Below are positions 37,787 through 46,337 of a DNA stretch of 64,000 bases, piece after piece (position 1 is the stretch's first letter; each line of letters opens with the position of its first letter). The translations under genes and the position numbers were made by a program. A model generated the notes under the pieces. That model made no database searches. It had not been told where the DNA came from and worked only from the letters and a program-made list of their open reading frames with translations. The stretch spans positions 1-64,000 of the forward strand of contig JBFJOO010000003.1 in assembly GCA_041617635.1 (NCBI GenBank), read 5' to 3'. Source of the stretch: JAABRB01 sp041617635. Its GTDB lineage: Bacteria > Pseudomonadota > Gammaproteobacteria > Burkholderiales > SG8-39.

Positions 37787-38878
37787 GTGTCTAGCGCCAC
37801 CCCTGCGTACGATGGCGGTGTGATCGTCAACCAGTGCCGCGAGGCGGCCCGGACGCGCCTGGGCGCGCAACTGCCGCCGCTTCTCACGTCGCTCGCCAAC
37901 CGGATGCTCAAGGAGAGCGAGGGGAGCCGGGATCGCGAGGAGCGCGAGCAGTATGCCGACGCGGCGCGCCGCCTGCGTGACGGGCATGCGGCGTTCGTCG
38001 AGGCCTTCCAGAACGAGTTGGTCGCGCGGGTCGACGCATCAACCGAAGCCCTGCAGAGCGACCGACTGCGAAATGAAGACGACGCAGACTTTTCGGCTCT
38101 CAAGACGAACCTTCTGGAGAATCAGGTCGCGGTGAGCAAGCTCGCCGTCCATCTCAAGCAGGCGGCGGGCTCCGAGCTTACGCAGTTCTCCGGACGCATC
38201 GCCTCGGCGTTCAGGCGCGGGACGCTGGATGACGGTGACAATCCGATCGGGCCGCTGGCCATCGCGTATGCGGTCTACGCGGGGGTCGACTCGCTCGAGC
38301 TCAAGAGCCGCGCGGCGCGCGCCATACGCCCCGACTTCGAGAAGCAGCTCGTCGCGCCCGTGTGCGAGCTCTATCGCGTGATGAATGGCGCCCTTGAACG
38401 CGCCGGCATCAAGCCCGCGGTGCCGCGCAGCGCATCCGTGCAGGATGCGCCGAGCCCCGGAGCCGACCTGGTGCTGGGCGGGCAGCAGGATTCTCAACCC
38501 TCGCCGGCAGCTCAGGCGGCCGCCGAGCGAACGGTAGGCGCCATGCTGGATGTCGCGGCCGTGCCGCCGCCCGTGGCCATGTTTCTCACGGAGACCTGGA
38601 CGCGTGTCCTGGCCCGCGTTCATGCGCAGGGGACGAGCAGCGCACCATGGCGCGACGCCGTCGACGTGATGAACGAGCTGATCGCCAGCGTGAAACCCGG
38701 CATCGATCCCGCGGAGCGCGCGCGCCTCAAGGGCGTGCTCCCGGGGCTGCTCAAGAAGCTCCAAGACGGCATGAACGCGATCGACCTCGACGCAGACAAG
38801 CGCAAGGCGGTGCTCGACATGCTGATGGTCCAGCACCGCGAGATCCTCCTCGGCGGAACGCGACCCGCGCACGCCTGA
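37787..38878 (+). CDS. DUF1631-like protein, 363 aa
   Basis: Starts at GTG 37787. The pattern NQCREAARTRLGAQLPPLLT, the helical ENQVAVSKLAVHLKQAAG and the C-terminal LPGLLKKLQDGMNAIDLD resemble DUF1631 proteins of Proteobacteria, which are usually about twice this length. No catalytic motif or membrane segment is visible. A shortened family member of unknown function, almost all alpha-helical. Confidence 0.6.
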   Translation: MSSATPAYDGGVIVNQCREAARTRLGAQLPPLLTSLANRMLKESEGSRDREEREQYADAARRLRDGHAAFVEAFQNELVARVDASTEALQSDRLRNEDDADFSALKTNLLENQVAVSKLAVHLKQAAGSELTQFSGRIASAFRRGTLDDGDNPIGPLAIAYAVYAGVDSLELKSRAARAIRPDFEKQLVAPVCELYRVMNGALERAGIKPAVPRSASVQDAPSPGADLVLGGQQDSQPSPAAQAAAERTVGAMLDVAAVPPPVAMFLTETWTRVLARVHAQGTSSAPWRDAVDVMNELIASVKPGIDPAERARLKGVLPGLLKKLQDGMNAIDLDADKRKAVLDMLMVQHREILLGGTRPAHA

Positions 38879-38883
38879 GCCGG

Positions 38884-38910
38884 AAAAAAATGACGGCCCG
38901 AAGGCCGTCA
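38884..38910 (-). terminator. Leftward terminator between the DUF1631-like gene and the 245-aa gene
   Basis: TGACGGCC (38891-38898) pairs with GGCCGTCA (38903-38910) over a CGAA tetraloop. The A-run on the plus strand (38884-38890) becomes a T-run for leftward transcripts, so it serves the gene ending at 39147. Confidence 0.7.
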
Positions 38911-39146
38911 ATAGGGAGGAAGAGCGCGATGACCCGCGCCCTCGGAGGTAACAGGCCGGTGGGGCCGGCCTGCGAGTCTGAATATAGGGCAGTCGCTGGC
39001 GGCGCGCAATATGACGCTGTCCTAGGAGCGCGTTGGATCGGTGCCTGGGCGGGCGGCCGGCGATCGACCAAGCCCTTGAACTGACGCGCTGAATTTCCCC
39101 GAACCCGCCTCCGGAAGCCTAGGCCATAGGGCCTAGCGATTGCGCG

Positions 39147-39884
39147 TCAATCGATGGGGCGGAACGGATCGGGATCCCCCCCGAACAGCCGATCGAGCAT
39201 GCACCGCTCGCGCCGATCGATGGTGGCGAGAAACTCGCCCGCACCCTGCATGTGGCGAAATGCGTGGAACCCGCGCTCAAGGAACTCGTGCAGGTCGCCG
39301 AGGCCGGCAGTGTGCGCGGGGCCGCGCATCATTTCCACCGCCCTGGCAATGAGCGGCTTCGACGCCAGCGCATCGAGCGCGACGCCGATCTCGCCGGCCA
39401 GCGCGATCTGCCGCTCCCGGCCGGTGCGGTTCGCGCATTCGCGAAACGCGGCAGCGTAGCGCGGGCCATCGATCGCCAGTCGTGCGTTCGCTCCGCCGGT
39501 CGCGCGCAACTCGGTAATCAGCGCGGCATCCAATTCCTCGGACAGACAATCGAGCGCCACGGCGAGCCCGAATGTGCGCATCGCGCTGGTCGGCAGGAGC
39601 CGCGTCATGGTGGGGAGAATTCGCGCCACTTCCGCATCGCGCTCGCTGAAGTCCTTGGGGCCGTACAGATCATCCAGGAAGAAGCGCGCGGCAGGGCGGT
39701 AGCGCGGGTTTGCCAGCAGGTCGGCATAGGTTCGCGCCAGCCGGTCGGCCTGCCATGCGCGCAGCGTGAGTCGATCGTCGCCGGCACGGCGGGCGGCGGT
39801 GCGAATGTCGCGGACGCGCGCGAGATCGGCGCGAATCGCGTCCGCGATCGCATTTTTTTCCTTCGAAGCGAAGAGGGAGACCAT
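39147..39884 (-). CDS. Conserved hypothetical protein with FFLDDLYGP motif
   Basis: 245 aa, helical, soluble. The stretch RFFLDDLYGPKDFSERDAEV is strongly patterned and recalls the proteins named for an FFLEELY motif, whose function is unknown. The remainder (RTFGLAVALDCLSEELDAAL, AAFRECANRTGRERQIAL) fits the same group. Divergent from the Tat-signal gene at 40025. Confidence 0.6.
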   Translation of the reverse strand: MVSLFASKEKNAIADAIRADLARVRDIRTAARRAGDDRLTLRAWQADRLARTYADLLANPRYRPAARFFLDDLYGPKDFSERDAEVARILPTMTRLLPTSAMRTFGLAVALDCLSEELDAALITELRATGGANARLAIDGPRYAAAFRECANRTGRERQIALAGEIGVALDALASKPLIARAVEMMRGPAHTAGLGDLHEFLERGFHAFRHMQGAGEFLATIDRRERCMLDRLFGGDPDPFRPID

Positions 39885-40024
39885 GGCGCCGGGATCGATT
39901 ATAGGGACCGTCGGTTTACGCGCCAGCGTTTAGAAGCCTTGCTCTACGGAATGCCGACGCCGGTCCGCTAGAATGGATCCACGCGGAGCTATCGCGCGAC
40001 CATGTGGATGGCAATGACTTTCGA

Positions 40025-40549
40025 ATGCTGACGCGACGCGAATTCCTGAGAGTCGGGACGACTGGTGCGTTGCTGCTCGCAACGGTACGTTTCGGTCGGA
40101 CCCAGCCGTCCGGACCGGCGGGCGGAACGGAGTCTCGTCCTGCGCTCGATACCGGCGCGCGCGATGTGCTTGCCGCGATCGTTCCCGTTTTTTTGGCGGG
40201 CGCGTTGCCCGCCGACCGGACGGCGCGCTCCGAGCGAATCTCCGCGACAGTTGATGGCGTGGACCGGGCCATCGCCGGGTTGCCGCCGCACGCACGCGCC
40301 GACCTGGGCGACCTGTTCACCCTGCTCGCGTTCGCGCCGTCGCGCGGACTGCTCACCGGCGTATGGCGGCCGTGGCGCGCGGCGTCCGTGGAGCAGGTCG
40401 TGGCATTCCTGCAGGACTGGCGAGCGAGCAGTTGGGCGCTGAAGCAGCAGGCCTACCTCGCGCTGCATGAACTGGTGTTCGGCGCCTTTTACGCGGATCC
40501 CGCGAACTGGACGGCGATCGGGTATCCGGGGCCACCGCGCCTGGACTGA
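40025..40549 (+). CDS. Tat-exported small subunit-like protein beside a GMC dehydrogenase
   Basis: 174 aa from ATG 40025. MLTRREFLRVGTTGALLLAT is a clear twin-arginine signal (RREFL). The mature part has helical segments similar in layout to the small third subunit of gluconate 2-dehydrogenase-type enzymes. It lies 9 nt before the GMC gene. It probably escorts the folded flavoprotein through the Tat system. Confidence 0.68.
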   Translation: MLTRREFLRVGTTGALLLATVRFGRTQPSGPAGGTESRPALDTGARDVLAAIVPVFLAGALPADRTARSERISATVDGVDRAIAGLPPHARADLGDLFTLLAFAPSRGLLTGVWRPWRAASVEQVVAFLQDWRASSWALKQQAYLALHELVFGAFYADPANWTAIGYPGPPRLD

Positions 40550-40558
40550 TGGACTGAG

Positions 40559-42169
40559 ATGTTTCCCGACCCGATCGAGCAGGGACTGGCGCGCGGCTGG
40601 AAAGTGGTGGACGCATCGCGCCTGACGCGCGATCTCGTCCTGGAGGCCGATGTAGCCATCGTCGGTACCGGTGCGGGCGGCGGCGTCACTGCGGAAATCC
40701 TCAGCGGCGCCGGACTGTCGGTCGTGATGCTCGAGGAGGGCCCGCTCAAGAGCACGCGGGATTTCCGCATGCGCGAGGCAGAAGCCTATCCGCAGCTCTA
40801 CCAGGAATCCGCCGCGCGCAAGACGCTCGACAAGGCCATCACCGTCCTGCAGGGGCGCTGCGTCGGCGGATCGACCACCGTGAACTGGACGTCCACGTTC
40901 CGCACGCCTACCGCGACCCTGGACTATTGGGAACGCGCGTTAGGGCTTCGCGAACTGGCCGGCGATGGCTTGGCTCCATGGTTCGAGATGATGGAGCGCC
41001 GGCTGTCGATCGCGTCCTGGGCCGCGGCGCCCAACGCCAACAACGAGCTTCTTCGGCGCGGCGCAGCCCGCCTCGGCGTGGCAACGGACGTCATCCGGCG
41101 CAACGTGCGGGGCTGTCTCGACCTCGGCTACTGCGGCATGGGTTGCCCGACCAACGCCAAGCAATCGATGCTCGTGACGACGCTTCCGGCGGCCCTCGAT
41201 CGTGGCGCCACGCTCGTCACGCTTGCCCGGGTGCGGCGGGTGACAGCGCGGAGTGGGCAGGTCAGAGCACTCGAGGCCCATGGGCTCGACCCGGGTGGCG
41301 CGCGAGATCGCCGCACACGTGTGATCGTACGCGCCAAGCACTATGTGCTCGCCGCGGGCGCGATCGGCTCCCCGGCGATCCTGCTGCGCAGCGGTGTACC
41401 GGATCCATGGCGCCTGGTCGGTGCGCGAACGTTTCTCCACCCGACCCTGATCTCGGCCGCCCTCATGCCCGAACGCGTGAACGGCTATGCGGGGGCGCCG
41501 CAGGCCCTGTTCTCGGACCACTTCCTCGATCACGCTCCGGTCGACGGACCGATCGGCTTCAAGCTCGAGGCGGCGCCGTTGCACCCCGTCCTGTTCGGCC
41601 TGACCTTGCAGGGGTTCGGCACGGCCCACGCCGAGCTGATGCGCGAGTTCTCGCACGCACAGGTGCTCCTTGCCCTCCTGCGCGACGGCTTTCATCCGGA
41701 AAGCCCTGGCGGTATCGTCGGGCTGCGGCGCGACGGATCGCCGGTGCTGGCTTATCCGCTGACGGATTTCCTCTGGGACGGCGCGCGACGGGCGTTGCTG
41801 GCGATGGCCGAGATCCAGTTCGCAGCCGGGGCCAGAAAGGTATACCCAGTTCACGAACTGGCCGAAGGCTACGCCACTTGGCGTGCCGCAAGGTCCGGTA
41901 TCGAAGCCCTGCCGCTGCAGCCGCTGCTCGCTCGCGTCGTGAGCGCGCACGTCATGGGCGGCTGCGCAATGGCCGGCGATGGACGCCACGGCGTGGTCGA
42001 CGTGCGCGGACGGCACTTCGGTCTCGAAAATCTATCGGTGCACGACGGATCCGTGTTCCCGACCAGCCTCGGGGCGAATCCTCAGCTATCGATCTACGCG
42101 CTAGCGGCGCGCAACGCGAGCTTGCTGGCGCAGGAACTGACCGGTCGACCGGCTCCGGCGGTCGCGTGA
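40559..42169 (+). CDS. GMC-family flavoprotein alcohol dehydrogenase
   Basis: 536 aa. The FAD-binding motif is ADVAIVGTGAGGGVTAEILS (about residues 30-49). GRCVGGSTTVNWTSTFR and the GMC C-terminal region with HVMGGCAMAGDGRHGVVD and SVFPTSLGANPQLSIYALA are diagnostic. CLDLGYCGMGCPTNAKQSML resembles long-chain fatty alcohol oxidase/dehydrogenase members. The enzyme has no signal of its own and may travel with the Tat protein encoded just before. It would oxidise a primary alcohol, perhaps fatty alcohol freed by the lipase encoded next. Confidence 0.86.
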   Translation: MFPDPIEQGLARGWKVVDASRLTRDLVLEADVAIVGTGAGGGVTAEILSGAGLSVVMLEEGPLKSTRDFRMREAEAYPQLYQESAARKTLDKAITVLQGRCVGGSTTVNWTSTFRTPTATLDYWERALGLRELAGDGLAPWFEMMERRLSIASWAAAPNANNELLRRGAARLGVATDVIRRNVRGCLDLGYCGMGCPTNAKQSMLVTTLPAALDRGATLVTLARVRRVTARSGQVRALEAHGLDPGGARDRRTRVIVRAKHYVLAAGAIGSPAILLRSGVPDPWRLVGARTFLHPTLISAALMPERVNGYAGAPQALFSDHFLDHAPVDGPIGFKLEAAPLHPVLFGLTLQGFGTAHAELMREFSHAQVLLALLRDGFHPESPGGIVGLRRDGSPVLAYPLTDFLWDGARRALLAMAEIQFAAGARKVYPVHELAEGYATWRAARSGIEALPLQPLLARVVSAHVMGGCAMAGDGRHGVVDVRGRHFGLENLSVHDGSVFPTSLGANPQLSIYALAARNASLLAQELTGRPAPAVA

Positions 42170-42194
42170 AGGTGAAGCGCGCGCGCCCGCAGCG

Positions 42195-43112
42195 ATGATC
42201 GCCCGTGCTTTCCTGCTTGCACTGATCCTGCTGGGAGGCGCCGGCGCAGCGGTGGTCCACTTCTCTTCCGACGCGCCGCGCGGTTTCGCCGGACTGATCG
42301 CGGGGGCCGCCGGCGCGATCCTCGCCTTTACTGCGCTGATCGTCGTCGTGACCTACGGCGTCTCGCGCAGTCATGCGAGTGCCGTCCCCTCCGAGCGACG
42401 CGCGGCTGGCAGCACGATCCTTGCGTCCGCGCTGCGAGAGTTTCTGGCGCATGTGGCCCTGTTCGTGCTACTCATACCATTCCCGCGGTTATGGATCCGC
42501 GACGGTGCACCGAACGGACCCTCAGACGCCGATGCGCCGGTCCTGCTGGTGCATGGCTATCTCCTCAACGGCGCGGCGTGGTGGCGCTTCGTCCGCTTCC
42601 TGGAGAGAGCGGGGTTTCGAGCGCATGTCGTGACGCTCGAGCCGCCGCTGGGACCCATCGAAGCGATGGCGGAGGCACTGGGGCGCCGCGTCGAGGCCGT
42701 GTGCGCAGCGACCGACGCGCCGCGCGTGCAGCTCGTTGCGCACAGCATGGGGGGGCTGGTCTGCAGGGCGTATCTTCGCGCCCACGGCACCGCGCGCGTG
42801 GCGCGGCTCGTCACGATCGCGTCGCCCCATCGTGGCACGGCGCTCGCCCGACTCGGAATCGGCCGGGCGGCGCGCGAGATGGCGCCCGGCAGCGCGTGGC
42901 TCACGGCGCTGGCCGAATCGGAGCAGGGCTCGGCGCACCCGCCGACGCTGGCGCTCTTCAGCTACTACGACAACTACATCGCGCCGCAGGAAAGCGGCAC
43001 GCTTCCCTGGGCGCGGAATGAACCGCTGCCTACCCTCGGGCACGCGGAGATGCACTTCTCGCCACGCCTGGCCGCGCGGGTGTGCGAGGCGCTGCGGTCT
43101 AGAGAAGCCTGA
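42195..43112 (+). CDS. Membrane-anchored alpha/beta hydrolase (lipase)
   Basis: 305 aa. The N-terminus has two hydrophobic segments (LLALILLGGAGAAVVHFSSD and LIAGAAGAILAFTALIVVV). The hydrolase domain starts VLLVHGYLLNGAAWWRFVRF. The nucleophile Ser is in VAHSMGGLVCRAYL and a final HAEMHFS carries the likely His. It resembles triacylglycerol lipase-type enzymes. It is last of three same-strand genes with the Tat and GMC genes and overlaps bcp (convergent) by 14 bp. Confidence 0.82.
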   Translation: MIARAFLLALILLGGAGAAVVHFSSDAPRGFAGLIAGAAGAILAFTALIVVVTYGVSRSHASAVPSERRAAGSTILASALREFLAHVALFVLLIPFPRLWIRDGAPNGPSDADAPVLLVHGYLLNGAAWWRFVRFLERAGFRAHVVTLEPPLGPIEAMAEALGRRVEAVCAATDAPRVQLVAHSMGGLVCRAYLRAHGTARVARLVTIASPHRGTALARLGIGRAAREMAPGSAWLTALAESEQGSAHPPTLALFSYYDNYIAPQESGTLPWARNEPLPTLGHAEMHFSPRLAARVCEALRSREA

Positions 43113-43587
43113 GCACCTCTTCGCCGTGCCCGCGCGTGTCGGGGTGGTCGATGACGTGCGCGATCTTGCCCTGCTCGTCGATGATGAAAGTGACGCGCTC
43201 ATACGCGCCCACGAGCGAGCGGGCGATGTTGAACAGCCCCGATCCAAGTACGCCGTAGGCCCTGGCGACCTGGTTGTCGGTGTCGGCAATGAGCGGAAAG
43301 CTCAGATCGAACTTCTTCGTAAAGCGCTGGTGCGACTCTGCGTCCTGCGCTGACACACCCAGGATCGCGGCTCCCTTGGCGGTGATCTCGGCGTTGTGAT
43401 CGCGCAGGCTGCAAGCCTGCGCCGTGCAGCCGGGCGTATCGTCGCGCGGATAGAAGTACAGGACGAGCTTACGTCCGCGATAATCAGCCAGCGTCACGCG
43501 CTCGCCGGTCGTGGTCACGGCCGAGAACGGCGGCGCTTTCCCGCCGGTTTTCGGGCGCCTGCCAGGGGTGCCACGTTGCGCTGCCAT
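43099..43587 (-). CDS. bcp: Peroxiredoxin, BCP/PrxQ type
   Basis: 162 aa from ATG 43587, with GGAG 7 nt upstream. YFYPRDDTPGCTAQACSLRD carries the peroxidatic Cys54 and the resolving Cys59 five residues on, as in atypical 2-Cys PrxQ. It reduces peroxides using thioredoxin. An N-terminal basic extension (MAAQRGTPGRRPKTGGK) is longer than usual. Confidence 0.92.
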   Translation of the reverse strand: MAAQRGTPGRRPKTGGKAPPFSAVTTTGERVTLADYRGRKLVLYFYPRDDTPGCTAQACSLRDHNAEITAKGAAILGVSAQDAESHQRFTKKFDLSFPLIADTDNQVARAYGVLGSGLFNIARSLVGAYERVTFIIDEQGKIAHVIDHPDTRGHGEEVLRLL

Positions 43588-43608
43588 CACACCACTCCAC
43601 TGTTAGTT

Positions 43609-45597
43609 TCAAAAATGGATGCCGCGCATGAGATTGGAGACGGCGATCATGTCCGGGCTGGGCTCGACAGCGGGCGTCTCCTTCTGGCCCTTGGCGGCCG
43701 ACGAGTCCGGGAACATGCGGAACGTCGTGTTCATCACGATTTGGGCGACGCGTGGCGCGAGCGCGTGCAGCACCTGGCCGAATACCCCGAGCTTGCTGGC
43801 AATCCGGGACGGTCGGTAGACGATTGCTTCGACCACGAGGTCGGCCGCCTCCTCGGGGGCGAGGGTGGGCACATGCTGGTAGATCTTGGTCGGGGCAATC
43901 ATCGGGGTCCGGACGAGCGGCATGTTGATCGTGGTGAAGTCGATGTTCAGGTCGGCGAACTCCGACGCGGCGCAGCGACCGAAAGCCTCGAGCGCGGCCT
44001 TCGATGAAACATATGCCGAGAACCGCGGCGCGTTCGTCAGGACGCCGATCGACGACATGTTGATGACGTGTCCCCGACGCTTAGCCATCATGCTGGGCAA
44101 CAGGCCCAGGGTCAGGCGCACCGCGCCGAAATAGTTGATCGCCATGGTGCGCTCGAAATCGTGGAAGCGGTCGAAGGATCCGTCGATCGCCCGCCGGATC
44201 GAGCGGCCGGCGTTGTTGATCAGGATGTCGACGCCGCCGTGCTCGCTCGTCAGCTTCCTCACGAGCGCGTCGCATTGCCCATAGTCCGCGATGTCGGCCC
44301 GGTAGGTGACGAGCGCGTGGCCTGCCGCCTCTACCTCCCGCTTGGCCTCGGCCAGCCTCTCGGCGTCGCGGCCGCAGATGATGGTCGTCGCTCCAGCCGC
44401 AGCGATCTTGTGCGCGGTCGCGAGCCCGATTCCGGACGATCCGCCCGTGATCAGCACGACCTTGCCGCGGACCTGTCCCTTCAAGGTGCGGTCGATGCTG
44501 AGCGCGGGATCGAGATGGCGCTCCCAGTAATCCCATAGCCGCCAGGCATAGTCCTCCAGGCGCGGCACCTCGATGCCGCTTCCCTGGAGCGCGGCTTGCG
44601 CCTCGCGACAGTCGAAGCGGGTCGGATAGTTGACGAACGTAAGGATGTCCTCGGGAAGTCCCAGATCCTTCATCACCGCATTACGTATGCGACGTACCGG
44701 CGTGAGCGCCAGCAGGCTTTTCTTGACGCCCCGCGGAATGAAACCGAGCAGCGCCGCATTGACCCGCATCGCCATGGCGGGTGCATGGCCCGCCCGGGCG
44801 AACACGTTCAGCACGTCGCCCACTCGGTGCGGCATCGGATCGACGAGATGGAAGCATTTGCCGTCTTTGCCGCGCAAGTGCGCGATGTGTACGAGCGCGT
44901 CCACGACGAAATCGACGGGGACGATATTGATCCGCCCGCCCTCCAGGCCGATCGTCGGCATCCAGGGCGGCAGGATCTGCCGCATTCTCTGGATCAGCTT
45001 GAAGAAATAATAGGGCCCGTCGATCTTGTCCATCTCGCCGGTCCGCGAATCGCCCACGACGATCCCGGGTCGATAGATGCGCCAGGGAACCGCGCACTCC
45101 TCCCGAACGATGCGCTCGGAGTCGTGCTTGGTCTTGAAGTATGGGTGATCGAGCTCCTCCGCCTCTTCGAACATGTCCTCCCGAAAGATGCCCTCGTAGA
45201 GTCCGGCGGCGGCGATGGAGCTGACATGATGAAAGCACTCGGCGCCGATCTCGGCGGCGAATGCCACGGTGTTGCGCGTGCCCTCGACGTTGACGCGCTC
45301 CTGTGCTTCCGGATCGGCCTTGAGATCGTAGATCGCTGCGAGATGGAAGAAGTGCTTGATCCGGGTTTGCAAGCGCTGCTGCTGGGACTTCGCAATTCCG
45401 AGGCCAGGTTGGGTCAGGTCGCCCGGCACGGCGATCGCCCGGGACTTGTCGACCCCCCAGTAATCGAGCAGCTCCTGCGCGCGGTCGACGGATTGCGCGC
45501 GGATCAGGAAGTGGACGACCGTGCCCTTGCGCGCGAGGAGCGCCTTGACGAGGCGCCGGCCGATGAAGCCGGTTGCGCCGGTAACGAAATAATTCAT
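43609..45597 (-). CDS. Two-domain fatty acyl-CoA reductase (alcohol-forming), Maqu_2220 type
   Basis: 662 aa from ATG 45597. The N-terminal half (1-370) is a male-sterility-type NAD-binding reductase: TGATGFIG at 6-13, Ser in HHVSSIAA (124-131) and YxxxK at Y153-K157. The C-terminal half (378-662) is a classical SDR: TGGSSGIG 384-391, Ser515/516, Y529 and K533. Segments such as GPYYFFK, GRINIVPVDFVVDA, FVNYPTRFD and SSIGVLTNAPRFSAYV match, from memory, the 661-aa Marinobacter fatty acyl-CoA reductase that makes fatty alcohol from acyl-CoA with NADPH. That enzyme feeds wax ester synthase, encoded 3.5 kb away. Divergent from the phasin gene. Confidence 0.88.
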   Translation of the reverse strand: MNYFVTGATGFIGRRLVKALLARKGTVVHFLIRAQSVDRAQELLDYWGVDKSRAIAVPGDLTQPGLGIAKSQQQRLQTRIKHFFHLAAIYDLKADPEAQERVNVEGTRNTVAFAAEIGAECFHHVSSIAAAGLYEGIFREDMFEEAEELDHPYFKTKHDSERIVREECAVPWRIYRPGIVVGDSRTGEMDKIDGPYYFFKLIQRMRQILPPWMPTIGLEGGRINIVPVDFVVDALVHIAHLRGKDGKCFHLVDPMPHRVGDVLNVFARAGHAPAMAMRVNAALLGFIPRGVKKSLLALTPVRRIRNAVMKDLGLPEDILTFVNYPTRFDCREAQAALQGSGIEVPRLEDYAWRLWDYWERHLDPALSIDRTLKGQVRGKVVLITGGSSGIGLATAHKIAAAGATTIICGRDAERLAEAKREVEAAGHALVTYRADIADYGQCDALVRKLTSEHGGVDILINNAGRSIRRAIDGSFDRFHDFERTMAINYFGAVRLTLGLLPSMMAKRRGHVINMSSIGVLTNAPRFSAYVSSKAALEAFGRCAASEFADLNIDFTTINMPLVRTPMIAPTKIYQHVPTLAPEEAADLVVEAIVYRPSRIASKLGVFGQVLHALAPRVAQIVMNTTFRMFPDSSAAKGQKETPAVEPSPDMIAVSNLMRGIHF

Positions 45598-45852
45598 TGC
45601 CCCTCCTGCAGTATTGAACGGTGTCGCTGAGCGTCGGAGTGCGTGGCGCCATGCGCACGCGAAGGAGCGAGAATTATAGACGCGCGTAGGGCGCGCGCGG
45701 CGAATCGTCACCGTGATGCCCGGTTCGGGAATTAGAGTGCATGCTCTAGCGGAGCCGCTTACACTCTTTATATTGCCGACTCCGAGAGCGAGCTGCAGCG
45801 GAAAGCGAGTTGTTGCGATTCGTTTTACGGAGGACCGTGAAAGGAGAGTGCA

Positions 45853-46314
45853 ATGGTCAAGAAGCTCAAGAAGCTTTCCAAGGGCTCCAGCGACAGTCAC
45901 CTCGCCGCGACCGTGCGCGAGTCCGCACAGCAGATCTGGCTGGCGGGCTTGGGAGCATGGGGCAAGACGCGCCAAGAGGGTGTCAAGGTATTCGACGCGC
46001 TCGTGAAGGAGGGCCGCGGAATCGAAACGCGAACGCGCAAGCTGGCAGGTTCGCGGGTCGGTTTAGTGACCGGCCAGGTAGGCAAGGCGGCTACCGAGGC
46101 CCAGGCCAAGGCGACTGCGACCTGGGACAAGCTCGAGCACGTGTTCGAGCAGCGGGTTGCCCGCGCGCTGCACCGTCTCGGAGTGCCCACCAAGAAGGAG
46201 ATCGAGAAGCTGACTGCGCGCGTAGAGGAACTGACCGCGAGCGTTCAGAAACTCGGCTCGCCCAAGGCGCGGGCAAAGAAACCGACCCGTGCGCGGCGCA
46301 GCGCGGCGAAATAG
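45853..46314 (+). CDS. Phasin (PhaF/PhaI family granule-associated protein)
   Basis: 153 aa. AAAGGAG lies upstream of ATG 45853. The phasin core (QQIWLAGLGAWGKTRQEGVK followed by VFDALVKEGRGIETRTRKLA) is a long amphipathic helix. Next come a coiled-coil segment (EIEKLTARVEELTASVQKL) and a Lys/Arg/Ala-rich end (KARAKKPTRARRSAAK) like the DNA-binding tail of PhaF. It coats polyhydroxyalkanoate or other lipid granules. Upstream, 255 bp of promoter DNA is shared with the divergent acyl-CoA reductase. Confidence 0.88.
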   Translation: MVKKLKKLSKGSSDSHLAATVRESAQQIWLAGLGAWGKTRQEGVKVFDALVKEGRGIETRTRKLAGSRVGLVTGQVGKAATEAQAKATATWDKLEHVFEQRVARALHRLGVPTKKEIEKLTARVEELTASVQKLGSPKARAKKPTRARRSAAK

Positions 46315-46337
46315 CCGCCACCCATGATCCGGACACG

